Shown here piece after piece: positions 8,365 through 17,239 of a DNA stretch of 64,000 bases. Numbering within the stretch: the stretch's first letter is position 1; every line of letters begins with the position of its first letter. Source of the DNA: a bacterium (lineage in GTDB: Bacteria; Planctomycetota; UBA1135; UBA2386); NCBI GenBank assembly GCA_024743115.1, contig JANSXC010000004.1, positions 62,001-126,000 of the forward strand. Reading direction: 5' to 3'. The position numbers and the translations under genes are program-made. The notes under the pieces were generated by a model that was not told the DNA's origin, did no database searches, and worked only from the letters and a program-made list of their open reading frames with translations.

Positions 8365-9135
8365 CTACCCGAGGATCGAACGCGCGGCCGCCTCGGGATC
8401 GCTCGCCTGCACCAGCGTGCGGAACACCGTGTCGAGCGCGGAGTCGTCGTGCTCGCCGGCGCGGTCGCGCAGCTCTTTGCCCGTGCCGATCGCGAGCAGT
8501 TCGCCCTTGCTGATCACGGCGATGCGGTCGGCGACGGATTCGACGACGTCGAGCAGGTGCGAGCAGTAGAGCACGGCGCCGCCGCGGCGCGCGAACTCCT
8601 TCATGAGCTCCTTGACGACGAGCGTCGTCGTGACGTCGAGTCCGGAGAGTGGCTCGTCCAGCACGAGCACCTTTGGATCCGTCAGCAGAGCGGCCGAGAT
8701 CGACACCTTCTGCATCATGCCCTTGCTGAAGCCGGCCATCGGTTCGTCGCCGCGGTCGCCGATCTCGAAGCCGTCGAGCAGGCGCTGGCCGACGGTGCGA
8801 ACGTGGTCGTCGTCGAGATCGAACAGGCGGCCCTTGAGCAGCAGGAACTCCCAAGGGGTCAGCGCCTCGTGCAGGCGCGCGATCTCCGGCAGGTAGCCGA
8901 CGCGGCCGCGCGCCTTGCTCGGGTGCTTCCAGGCGTCGACGTCGTCGATCTCGACCGTGCCACCGTCGGGGCGCAGCAGGCCGACGATGCACTTCACCGC
9001 GGTCGACTTGCCCGCACCGTTGGGGCCCAGCAACGCGAGGGTCTCGCCGCGGGCGATCTCGACGTCGAGGCCGGCGAGCGCGACGTTCTGGCCGTAGACC
9101 TTGCGCAGGGATCGAAGCCGCAACATGCGCGTCAT
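8365..9135 (-). CDS. ABC transporter ATP-binding protein (ABC-2 type)
   Basis: 256 residues. It shows Walker A GPNGAGKST, a signature of the FSKGMMQK type common in ABC-2/EcsA-like exporters, Walker B VLVLDEP with the following D-loop SGLD, and the switch His in YCSH. A short tail after residue 220 is family-typical. MLRLRSL three codons in is an alternative start. No permease gene is adjacent, so the membrane partner must be encoded elsewhere. It converges on the Kelch-protein gene and diverges from the PQQ dehydrogenase gene. Substrate unknown. Confidence 0.9.
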   Translation of the reverse strand: MTRMLRLRSLRKVYGQNVALAGLDVEIARGETLALLGPNGAGKSTAVKCIVGLLRPDGGTVEIDDVDAWKHPSKARGRVGYLPEIARLHEALTPWEFLLLKGRLFDLDDDHVRTVGQRLLDGFEIGDRGDEPMAGFSKGMMQKVSISAALLTDPKVLVLDEPLSGLDVTTTLVVKELMKEFARRGGAVLYCSHLLDVVESVADRIAVISKGELLAIGTGKELRDRAGEHDDSALDTVFRTLVQASDPEAAARSILG

Positions 9136-9187
9136 CTTGGCGCCCCGACCTTGTGTGTGCGAGGGCGGCTTGCCCTAATCATCCGCG

Positions 9188-10453
9188 ATGCACCTCCGAC
9201 GACTCGCGCGACTGCTGGTTCTTTTGCCCGTGTTCTCCCTGCCACTCGCGGCGCAGGACGATGAACCCGAGATTCGTTCGGGCCCCGCGATCGACTTCGT
9301 GGATGCGTTCCCGGGGCAGGAGCCGTTCGACCGACCGCTGTTCGTCGACTTCCATGCGACGGACCCCGCAATGGCCTACGTCGTCACGCAGGCCGGCCAC
9401 GTCTGGCGCGTCCCGCGCCAAGGCGACAGCGCGGGCGCGAGCGGACAACGCGAAGCGTTCCTCGACTTCAGCGAGCGCGTGCTGCTGAAGAACTGGGAAG
9501 AGGGCCTGCTCGGGTTCCAGTTCGATCCCGACTACGCGCAGAACGGCCACGTCTACGTCTACTGGTCCGAAGAGATCGAGCCGCGCGAGGTCGCCATGCC
9601 GGGCGGCAAGTCGCGCAAGAGCAATCGTCAGTCTGTGATCTCCCGGTTCACCGCGCCGGTGCAGGGTGACCGCGGCCGGATCGCGGTGGACCCCGCGAGC
9701 GAGGTGCGGCTGCTCGAGGTGTTCCAGCCGTTCGGTAACCACAACGGCGGCACGATCGTCTTCGGCCCCGACGGCATGCTCTACATCGCGATCGGCGACG
9801 GTGGCTACAAGAACGATCCCTACGGCAACAGCGAGAGTCTCACGACTCTGCTCGGCAAGATCATGCGCATCGACGTTCGCAACACGACGCTGGACGAGCC
9901 GTATCGCATCCCTGCGGACAACCCGTTCGTCGACCGCGATGGCGCGCGCGGCGAGATCTGGGCCTACGGTCTGCGCAACGTCTGGCGCATGGCGTTCGAT
10001 CGCGATACGGGCGAGCTCTGGGCCGGTGACGTCGGGCAGAACCGGATCGAAGAAGTCGTGCACGTCACGCGGGGCGGCTTCTACGGCTGGAACAGTTTCG
10101 AGGGGACCGAGGAGTTCGGGCAGCGGCGCAGCCGGCGCGAGACGCCCGCGGATCCGATCCCGCCGGTCGCCGAGTACTCCCATCGCGAGGGGCTGTCGAT
10201 CACCGGCGGGCACGTCTATCGCGGGCAGAAGATCCCCGGGCTGGTCGGTCACTTCGTCTATGCGGACTTCGTCACGAAGCGGACCTGGGCGGTCAAGACG
10301 ACGGGCGAGCACGAGGTGGTGACGTTGAAGCACTGCCCGTTCCCGCCGTCGAGCTTCGCCGAGGAGCCGGACGGCGAGCTGCTCGTGACCTGTTTCGTGG
10401 GTAACAAGGGCAAGATCGGGCGGATCTACCGGCTCGTGCCGGCGGCCAGGTAG
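9188..10453 (+). CDS. Secreted PQQ-dependent sugar dehydrogenase (GSDH family)
   Basis: 421 residues with an N-terminal signal peptide ending ...SLPLAAQ (about residue 23). The six-bladed glucose/sorbosone dehydrogenase propeller is recognisable from EGLLGFQFDPDYAQNGHVYVYW, NHNGGTIVFGPDGMLYIAIGDGG, GKIMRIDV, YGLRNVWRMAFD, GDVGQN and GGFYGWN. The His in NHNGG is the usual catalytic base. These enzymes oxidise sugars in the periplasm and pass electrons from PQQ to the respiratory chain. The exact sugar cannot be told, and many planctomycete homologues are uncharacterised. Confidence 0.88.
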   Translation: MHLRRLARLLVLLPVFSLPLAAQDDEPEIRSGPAIDFVDAFPGQEPFDRPLFVDFHATDPAMAYVVTQAGHVWRVPRQGDSAGASGQREAFLDFSERVLLKNWEEGLLGFQFDPDYAQNGHVYVYWSEEIEPREVAMPGGKSRKSNRQSVISRFTAPVQGDRGRIAVDPASEVRLLEVFQPFGNHNGGTIVFGPDGMLYIAIGDGGYKNDPYGNSESLTTLLGKIMRIDVRNTTLDEPYRIPADNPFVDRDGARGEIWAYGLRNVWRMAFDRDTGELWAGDVGQNRIEEVVHVTRGGFYGWNSFEGTEEFGQRRSRRETPADPIPPVAEYSHREGLSITGGHVYRGQKIPGLVGHFVYADFVTKRTWAVKTTGEHEVVTLKHCPFPPSSFAEEPDGELLVTCFVGNKGKIGRIYRLVPAAR

Positions 10454-10492
10454 TCGGCCATTCTGGCGGTCCAGGGCGGTCTGGCGGGGGCC

Positions 10493-11299
10493 GTGCCACG
10501 ATCGGGACTGGTCGTGAACCCTGGCCACCGTTTACCGTTCTCGCCCCTGGTGCGCTCCACGACCCTGACGATCTCGATCCTGGCCCACGTCGGCGCCATC
10601 TCGGCGGCGGCGGCGGTGGGGATGTACGTCGTCGCCGCGGATCGGCGGCCTGCCCGCGTGGAGATTCGTCAACAGGCGGCCTCGGCGAGCGCGGCGCTCA
10701 CGGCGGCTCGGGTCGCGGATGCCGCGACCGAACGACCGGCCGTCGTGCCGGAGCCTGTGGCCGAGAAGATCGACCCGACCGATTCGCCGCCGCTCGATGC
10801 CGCGGTCGTCGTGCCGCCGCGCGTGATCGAACCGGATCGGGCACGGGCGGCCGAGTCGACGACTGCAGTGACCGACGCTGCGACGCGGGCCTGGCTCACG
10901 CCATGCCGGCGTTCGGAACCGCCCGAGCGCGTAGCCGTCGAAACCGCCGTGGCAGTCGATGTCGAACCGACGGAACCCCGACAGGTCGTCGTCAGCGAGC
11001 CGCCGCAGCCCGCGCGCGCGTTCGTCGCCGCGACACCGCTCGCGACCAATCCCGCGCCGGACTATCCCGAACGTGAGCGCCGTCGTGGCTATGAAGACAC
11101 GGTCGTCGTGACGGCGTCGGTTACCGAAAACGGCGAGGTGACGGGCGTCCGTCTCAAGACGGCATCCCGACACCGCGGGTTCAATCGCGCGGCGTTGTCG
11201 GCCGTGACGCGCTGGCGCTTCACACCGAGTCAACGTCACGGCGAAGCGGTCGCCGACGAAGTCGACGTGCCCGTGATCTTTCAGCTACGCGACCGCTGA
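10493..11299 (+). CDS. TonB-family energy-transducing protein
   Basis: 268 residues from GTG 10493 (a second GTG at 10514 is in frame). One N-terminal membrane anchor (about 23-45, TTLTISILAHVGAISAAAAVGMYVVAA) is followed by a Pro/Ala/Glu-rich periplasmic spacer (about 50-180). The C-terminal TonB domain has PDYPERERRRGYEDTVVV, V..NGEV..V.L and NRAALSAVTRWRFTPS. Such proteins link inner-membrane proton-motive force to outer-membrane receptors. ExbB and ExbD are not next to it, so it uses motors encoded elsewhere. Confidence 0.85.
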   Translation: MPRSGLVVNPGHRLPFSPLVRSTTLTISILAHVGAISAAAAVGMYVVAADRRPARVEIRQQAASASAALTAARVADAATERPAVVPEPVAEKIDPTDSPPLDAAVVVPPRVIEPDRARAAESTTAVTDAATRAWLTPCRRSEPPERVAVETAVAVDVEPTEPRQVVVSEPPQPARAFVAATPLATNPAPDYPERERRRGYEDTVVVTASVTENGEVTGVRLKTASRHRGFNRAALSAVTRWRFTPSQRHGEAVADEVDVPVIFQLRDR

Positions 11300-11519
11300 C
11301 GCTGAAGCGGTTACCGCGCCGCTGCTGGGGGCTATCCGCGTTGTCGGCGATCGGCGATGATCGCGGCGTCCCGCCAGGCGCTCCACCAGCCTGGCCAAAC
11401 CGAAGAGAGAGAGCATGCCGGCGAACCCAGGCCTGGCGGTGGATTCTTATCGATCGAGCGCGCGCTGCGAGGCGTTCTCGGCGAGTCGGCTCGCGCTCCG
11501 AGGCGATCGGTGATCCCGC

Positions 11520-13451
11520 GTGCGCACCGACCGTTCGGGCGACGTCCGGCGTCGCTTCTCGATTCGTGCACCGCTCGCCGTGCTGTTGCTCGTCGCGGTC
11601 GGCGGTTCGGCCTGGCTCAGTGACGACAGTCTGATCACCCTGCGCACGGTCGAGAACTGTGTGCAGGGCCATGGGCTGCGTTGGAACGCGGCCGAACGCA
11701 CGATGACCTACTCGCATCCGCTGTGGTGCGGATTGCTGTTCGTGCCGCGGCTCGTTACCGGTGAGCTCTACTTCGGAACGATCGCGCTCGGCGGGTTGCT
11801 GACGCTCGTGACCGTGGCCGTGATGGTGCGGATTCACCTCGCCGCGGCAGCGTTGCTGTTGGCGGTCATGGCGAGTTCGCGCGCGTTCGTGGACTTCTCG
11901 ACGAGTGGGCTCGAGAACCCGTTGAGCCATCTGCTGCTCGTGTCGTTGCTCGCGATCCTGCGGCAACGACACCGTGGCGTGTCGAAGCGGGCCGCGGTTC
12001 TGTTCGGGCTCCTCGTTCTGACGCGCCACGATCTCGTCTGGCTCGGTCTACCGCTGCTGGGTTGCGCTCTGTGGTCCCGTCCGCGCCGCGAATGGCTGAT
12101 TGCCGCGCTGCTCGCCGGCGGCATGGTGCTCGCCTGGCTGGCGTTCGCGACGATCTACTACGGTTCGCCTTGGCCGACGACGGCGTATGCCAAGGCCTTC
12201 CGGCACGAGCTCGCGGGCGCGGACCTCGTGATGGCCGGTCTGAAGTACGCCCTGCACCTGCTCTATTTCGATCCGGTGACCGCGCTCACGATCGCCGTGG
12301 GCATCGTCGTGGGTTGCTTGCGGGCGCCGGCGCGTCTGGCGCTGCCCGCGATCGGATGCCTGCTGCAGTTGGCTTATGTCATCGCGGTCGGCGGAGACTT
12401 CATGGCCGGTCGCTTCTTCACGCCGCTGTTCGTGGTTGCGCTCTGGATCCTCGGTGAGCGGATCTCGACTCACGAGCTGCGGTCGGCGACGCGCGAGTTC
12501 TGGTTGCCGATCGGCGCCGTGGTGCTGGCGTTGCTCGGTGGTGCGATGCGGGCGGAGATCCCCGCGAACTTCGCTGTTTGGCGCCCTCCACCACTGCACT
12601 CGCGCTGGCAGGTCTTTGACGAACGGGCCGGTTATCAGGAGCTGCTCGGACTGTGGTCGCCGCGGCGCGTCGAGCTGCGGCCGGGCCTGATCGATCCCGT
12701 GATCGCGCATCACAGACAGCAGGCCGTCGCTTTCGGTCTCGCGGTCGGTTGGTTCGGATTGCTCGGCGGCCCCCGCCTCCACGTCGTCGATCCCTACATC
12801 TGCGACCCGTTGCTCGTACGGCTGCCCGTCTGTCGCGAACTCGGGTTTCGACCGGGGCACTACACACGTCGCATCCCGGAGGGCTACCTCGAGAGCCTCG
12901 CGCACGGCGACAACCGCATCGAGCACGCCGGGCTGCGGCGATATTACGACTCGTTGCGCGTCGTTCTGCGCGCGCCGATCTGGTCGGGTGCGCGCTGGCG
13001 TGCCGTGTCAGAGCTCGCGATCGGGTCCCATGATGCCGGGCTGTTCGACTACCTGGCTACCGACTACGTGGACCCGCCGTTGCGAACCGTGGCGGGCGCG
13101 GACCTTCGGCGCGATGTCGAGCTCGGCAAGCCGTGGTTCGAGAGCGGTGCAGAACTCGTCTACGACGGCGGCGTGCGGATCGACTTCGGACAGCCGCAGA
13201 CGGTCACCCGACTCGCGATCGCGCTGCAGCAGCACGACTCGTACCGCGTTCAGCTGTCGCGCGATGGCCGGGTCGTTCGGACTCTGTCGCTCGCGGGTGA
13301 GCCGGCAGCGGATCTGTCGATTGCGTTCCTCGCCGGGTTCGACTGGCGCGAAGTCGATGTCGCGGGGCTCACGTTCGATGCCGTGATCGTGCGGGTGACC
13401 GACGCCGTCGATCGTGTCGGCGCGATCGCGGCCGTTCGAGTCGGCGGGTGA
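11520..13451 (+). CDS. GT-C membrane glycosyltransferase, AftB/ZomB-like
   Basis: 643 residues from GTG 11520. The N-terminal signature DDSLITLRTVENCVQGHGLRWNAAE...SHPLW matches the acidic first-loop motif of GT-C transferases related to mycobacterial AftB (arabinofuranosyltransferase) and to the ZomB-annotated group. About nine hydrophobic segments fill residues 15-340. A soluble C-terminal part of about 300 residues ends in a beta-rich domain (about 540-643). These enzymes move pentoses from polyprenyl-phosphate donors onto glycans outside the membrane. The donor would fit the DprE1/DprE2-like genes at the left end of the window. Substrate is inferred. Confidence 0.7.
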   Translation: MRTDRSGDVRRRFSIRAPLAVLLLVAVGGSAWLSDDSLITLRTVENCVQGHGLRWNAAERTMTYSHPLWCGLLFVPRLVTGELYFGTIALGGLLTLVTVAVMVRIHLAAAALLLAVMASSRAFVDFSTSGLENPLSHLLLVSLLAILRQRHRGVSKRAAVLFGLLVLTRHDLVWLGLPLLGCALWSRPRREWLIAALLAGGMVLAWLAFATIYYGSPWPTTAYAKAFRHELAGADLVMAGLKYALHLLYFDPVTALTIAVGIVVGCLRAPARLALPAIGCLLQLAYVIAVGGDFMAGRFFTPLFVVALWILGERISTHELRSATREFWLPIGAVVLALLGGAMRAEIPANFAVWRPPPLHSRWQVFDERAGYQELLGLWSPRRVELRPGLIDPVIAHHRQQAVAFGLAVGWFGLLGGPRLHVVDPYICDPLLVRLPVCRELGFRPGHYTRRIPEGYLESLAHGDNRIEHAGLRRYYDSLRVVLRAPIWSGARWRAVSELAIGSHDAGLFDYLATDYVDPPLRTVAGADLRRDVELGKPWFESGAELVYDGGVRIDFGQPQTVTRLAIALQQHDSYRVQLSRDGRVVRTLSLAGEPAADLSIAFLAGFDWREVDVAGLTFDAVIVRVTDAVDRVGAIAAVRVGG

Positions 13452-13460
13452 GCGCCTCGG

Positions 13461-14645
13461 TCACAGTTTGGCCAGCATGGCGTCGAGCCGTTCGTACATC
13501 GTTTCCCAGCGCCACGTGCGGCGCACCCAGTCGGCGGCCGCGTGACCGCGCTTCTGCGCGAGTTCCGGATCGGCGAACAGCTCGGCGACGCCCGCGATCG
13601 TGGCGTCCTTGCCGTCCGCGACGGTGACCGCGCCGGGCGGCACGTCGTCGCCGAGGCCCTGCGAGGCCTGCGGTGACGCGACCACGGGCAACGCCATGCT
13701 CAGCGCTTCGAGCACCTTGTTTTGCACGCCGCGCGCCAGGCGCAGCGGCGCGATGCCGACCGCCGCGCGATCGAAGTAGGGCGGAGTCTCGGGCACGCGG
13801 CCGGTGACCGTGATCCCGGGGCGACTCGCAAGCGCCTGCACCTTCGCGATCGGTTTGCTGCCGACGACGAGTAGTTCGGCGTCGGGGAAACGCTCGCGCA
13901 GCACCGGCCAGCATTCGTCGGCGAACCAGCAGACGCCGTCGACGTTGGGTTCGTAGTCCATCACGCCCGTGAAGACCGCGGTGCGCGGGTGGCGCTCCGC
14001 GTCGCCGCCCGTGGAGAAATGTGCGACGTCGACGCCGTTCGGCAGAACCTGCGGTTCGACGCCGGGGATCAGCTCCATGAACAGTTGCTTCTCGACCTCG
14101 CTCACCACGAGCGACAGGTCGAACTCGCGCGCGACCCGATCTTCGAACGCCAGCAGTCGCCGCGCCTCGCGGGCGTAGATCCAACGGCCGGGGAATCCGC
14201 TTGCCGCCGCGTACTGTCGCCACTTGTCCGAGTCGAGCTCGGCGAACTGCATGACGCGTTTGCCGGGGCAGTCCCCGAGTGCGTACTGCGCCATCGACGA
14301 GCTGTAGACGTAGATCAGGTCCGGCGGATCGTCGGTGAGCCAGCCGTGCACGGCATTCTGCAGTTCGCGGTGGCGGAAGAACGGCACCGTGAGTGCTTCG
14401 CCCGTTAGCAGTCCGCGCAGGCTGACGAGTTTTCGCACACGGCGGTCGAGCCGCGGCGCCACCACGGTCTCACAACGAGCCTGCAAGAACGTGACACCCT
14501 CGTTGTCACGGTCCTCTTCGGTGAAGCAGCCGAGCCGCACTCTCGCCCCGCGATCGAGCAGGTGCTGGAGGAAGTGCCACGTCGTGATGCGGTCTCCGCG
14601 ATCGGGCGGATACGGCACGCGCTGACAGAGAAAGATGACCTTCAA
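13461..14645 (-). CDS. GT4-family glycosyltransferase, TIGR03087-like
   Basis: 394 residues. The frame is open far upstream over the HDOD gene, but the family begins with (M)KVIFLCQRVPYPPDRGD, so I place the start at TTG 14645, six bases after AGGAA. Rossmann domain 1 holds PPDLIYVYSSSMAQYA and FAELDSDKW; domain 2 holds VFTGVMDYEPNVDGVCWF, ELLVVGSKP and the donor-site GIAPLRLARGVQNKVLEALSMALPVVAS. The N-terminal signature is that of the sugar transferase family tied to exosortase/PEP-CTERM polysaccharide systems. No exosortase gene is visible here. Confidence 0.88.
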   Translation of the reverse strand: MKVIFLCQRVPYPPDRGDRITTWHFLQHLLDRGARVRLGCFTEEDRDNEGVTFLQARCETVVAPRLDRRVRKLVSLRGLLTGEALTVPFFRHRELQNAVHGWLTDDPPDLIYVYSSSMAQYALGDCPGKRVMQFAELDSDKWRQYAAASGFPGRWIYAREARRLLAFEDRVAREFDLSLVVSEVEKQLFMELIPGVEPQVLPNGVDVAHFSTGGDAERHPRTAVFTGVMDYEPNVDGVCWFADECWPVLRERFPDAELLVVGSKPIAKVQALASRPGITVTGRVPETPPYFDRAAVGIAPLRLARGVQNKVLEALSMALPVVASPQASQGLGDDVPPGAVTVADGKDATIAGVAELFADPELAQKRGHAAADWVRRTWRWETMYERLDAMLAKL

Positions 14646-14696
14646 TTTGGTTCCTGCTTGCCCCGATAGAAGTGGCGTAAGGGGGCGCTGCACTAG

Positions 14697-15569
14697 ATGA
14701 CTGCCGAGACTGGACAATCGACGAACATCCTCAGTCTTGTCAACAACACGATTGAGCTCCCGACGATGCCGGAGGTCCTCCTCAAGCTCAACGAGGTGAT
14801 GGCCAACCCGGAGGTGTCGGCGGACGAGGTCGCGGAAGTCGTGAGCAAGGACCCGGCGGTTTCGACCAACCTGCTCCGGATCGTCAACTCGGCCTACTAC
14901 GGCTTGCAGGTGCGCGTGTCGGCCGTGAGCCTCGCGATCTCCGTCATGGGTTTCAACATGACGAAGAAGGTCGCGCTCAAGGCCGCGGTCTTTTCCACGT
15001 TCGGCAAGCGCCGCGAGAAGATCCAGCACTTCGATGCCTCCGCGTTCTGGAAGCATGCCGTGTTCACTGGCGTCTGCGCTCGCACGCTCGGCAGCAACTC
15101 GAAGGCGTTCGCCGAGACGCACGCCGAGGACCTCTACATCGCCGGTCTGCTGCACGACATCGGCAAGATCATCCTCATGGAGCGGATGGCGCCGCGCTAC
15201 CTCGCGATCTTGCGGCGTTCGGTGGAAGAGCGGCGGCCCGAGCTCGAGATCGAACAGGAAGAACTCGGCTTTACGCACTCCGACATCGGCTCCGTGCTCG
15301 CGATCAAGTGGTTCCTGCCGGAGGACCTGTCGATCGCCATTCGCTACCACCACCAGCCGTCGAACGATCCGTTCCACCGTTCGTTGAGTTCGCTGATCCA
15401 CCTCTCCGACCAGATCGCGTGGCGCGCGGGCAACCCGTCGACCGTCGGCACCACCATCGGGGCGCTCGACCACGAGGTCTACGATCAGGTCGGGCTCACG
15501 CCGGACATGGTCGAGGTGCTGTTGCCGCAGATTCGCGAAGACTTCTCGGCTTCCGAAATGCCCTGGTAG
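14697..15569 (+). CDS. HDOD-domain signalling protein
   Basis: 290 residues. The HDOD region (about 15-215) contains IELPTMPEVLLKLNEVMANP, VSKDPAVSTNLLRIVNSAYYG, AISVMGF and AGLLHDIGKIIL. HDOD proteins are non-catalytic or degenerate relatives of HD phosphohydrolases that act in stress and surface-behaviour signalling. There is no receiver or output domain in this short form. It is divergent from the GT4 gene with a 51-base gap and is followed by 224 bases with no gene before the flippase. Confidence 0.9.
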   Translation: MTAETGQSTNILSLVNNTIELPTMPEVLLKLNEVMANPEVSADEVAEVVSKDPAVSTNLLRIVNSAYYGLQVRVSAVSLAISVMGFNMTKKVALKAAVFSTFGKRREKIQHFDASAFWKHAVFTGVCARTLGSNSKAFAETHAEDLYIAGLLHDIGKIILMERMAPRYLAILRRSVEERRPELEIEQEELGFTHSDIGSVLAIKWFLPEDLSIAIRYHHQPSNDPFHRSLSSLIHLSDQIAWRAGNPSTVGTTIGALDHEVYDQVGLTPDMVEVLLPQIREDFSASEMPW

Positions 15570-15793
15570 GGCATTCCCTGACAGCGGCGGTTCCGCGACG
15601 GGCTCAGCTTGGCGGTGGTCGATGAATTGCTGCGCAAGTCGGGCTTGGCCAGAGACCCATGGTGCGTGATCCGGTATCACCTCGGGCCCTCCCGGGTCCG
15701 CTATCCAGTGCAGTTCGTCCGTCAGTTCACAGCCTTCGTTCCACAGCTGCTGCTCTCGACGGCGGGTGACGCGACAGGTTCGGGAGGTCGGAC

Positions 15794-17239
15794 GTGAACT
15801 TCCGCCGCTGGGTCGTCTTCACGTTCCTGATCCACGTCCTCGTCGTCGCGATCGACAAGGGCGGCGGCATCATCCTGTATCTGCTCTGCGCCAATCAGCC
15901 GGATCAGCACGGTGGCGCGGGCATCATCGCGTCGCTGCCGTTCATTATCGGCGCGGTCGCGAACCTCGGCTTCGCCACGGCGCTGGTCTACTTCGTCCGG
16001 CGCGGCCAGTTCTCGGCCCAGACGTGCTTCCAGACCGCGATGTCGGTCGCGGCAGTCTGGGGCTCGTTCGTTGCCGGACTCGCGGCGGTGGTCACGCTCT
16101 ACGCGCTGCCGTGGCTGCGCGACGACTGGTTGTTCGACCCTTGGCTGGTTGCGCCGTTCTGTCTCGTCGTACCGCTGTTGCTCGTGAGCAGCTACGCCAA
16201 CAGCACGCAGCTCGCGACCGACCGCGTCAAGGACTACGGGCTCGTTCACCTCGTCACGTCGCTCGCGTTCCTGCCCGCGTTCTTCGTGCTGTTCTTCTGG
16301 CTCGGGGGCGATGTGTCTGCCGGTCACGTCCCGATGGCGGTCGCATGGGGTCGGCTGATCTCGACGGCGATCGTCGCGCTGCTCGCGCTCTGGCTCGTGC
16401 GCAAGGTCGTCAAGGTGCGGCTCGGGCTCGATCGCGAGTTCTTGCGGGAAGGCATTCTCTACGGCTGGAAGGCCAATCTCACGTCGACGCTGACGTATCT
16501 CAACCACCGGATCGATCTGCTCGTGGTGGGCGCGCTGTTCGTGCCCGCGGCGGCGCTGACTGCGACACTCGTGGGGGCGGCCAAGCTCGAAGCGACCGCG
16601 AAGCTCGTCCTCGAACAGGTCGCGTTCTACAGCATGGCCGTGACCTGGGCCGAGCTGGTCTGGCACTTCCCCGAGGCGATGCGCGACCTGTTTTTCTCCA
16701 AGGTCGCGGGTAGCTCGCACGAGCAGGCGCGCCGGCTGACGCCCGTGCTGTCGCGGCTCGGGCTGCTGCTGTCCGTCGTCGGCGCCGTCGGCATCGTGTT
16801 CGTCATCGATCCCGTGATGGGAACGATCACCTATCTCGCGAAGGGCAGCAGCGACGTCTGGTATGCCGACTGGAGCCCGGCCGTGACGACCGCGCTCTGG
16901 GTGCTCGTGCCGGGCACTGCGGCCTACACCGTGAGCAAGGTGCTGCAGGCCGATCTCGCGGCGCGCAACCACCTCCAGACCTGTGTCAATGCGCAGGTCA
17001 TCGTGCTCGTGACGATGCTCGGGCTCGACTTCGTATTCGTGCCCGAATACGGCGCGGTCGGTGCCGCCGCAGCGTCGACGATCGCCTACGTGCTGTCGAC
17101 GTTCTACTCGCTCTGGGTCTACGGCCGGCAGACCGGGGTCCGACTCGACGAGTGTCTCGTCGTGCGCGGCGCCGATTTCCGCTACGTTGCCGAGATCGTG
17201 TCGGCCGTCTTGGGCAAGCTCCGGAGGAAGCGTTCGTGA
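15794..17239 (+). CDS. Wzx-like polysaccharide flippase (MOP superfamily)
   Basis: 481 residues with about 12-14 hydrophobic segments spread over the whole length, the hallmark of lipid-linked oligosaccharide flippases. Recognisable features are the early glycine-rich membrane segment (DKGGGIILYLLCANQ), a polar helix with NSTQLATDRVKDYG in the first half, and a C-terminal half with VPGTAAYTVSKVLQADLAARNHLQTCVNAQ. It would move undecaprenyl-linked glycan units across the inner membrane. Its stop overlaps the GT2 start by four bases (GTGA), so the two are translationally coupled. Confidence 0.85.
   Translation: MNFRRWVVFTFLIHVLVVAIDKGGGIILYLLCANQPDQHGGAGIIASLPFIIGAVANLGFATALVYFVRRGQFSAQTCFQTAMSVAAVWGSFVAGLAAVVTLYALPWLRDDWLFDPWLVAPFCLVVPLLLVSSYANSTQLATDRVKDYGLVHLVTSLAFLPAFFVLFFWLGGDVSAGHVPMAVAWGRLISTAIVALLALWLVRKVVKVRLGLDREFLREGILYGWKANLTSTLTYLNHRIDLLVVGALFVPAAALTATLVGAAKLEATAKLVLEQVAFYSMAVTWAELVWHFPEAMRDLFFSKVAGSSHEQARRLTPVLSRLGLLLSVVGAVGIVFVIDPVMGTITYLAKGSSDVWYADWSPAVTTALWVLVPGTAAYTVSKVLQADLAARNHLQTCVNAQVIVLVTMLGLDFVFVPEYGAVGAAAASTIAYVLSTFYSLWVYGRQTGVRLDECLVVRGADFRYVAEIVSAVLGKLRRKRS

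Noticed and set aside
14646..15680. N-terminal extension of the GT4 enzyme across the HDOD gene
   Set aside because: The GT4 family start (KVIFLCQRVPYPPDRGD) lies at 14645 with a ribosome-binding site; the upstream part is antisense to a clear HDOD protein.
15609..15797. 62-codon plus-strand frame between the HDOD and flippase genes
   Set aside because: No ribosome-binding site or family features, overlaps the flippase start in another frame, and the composition is mixed.
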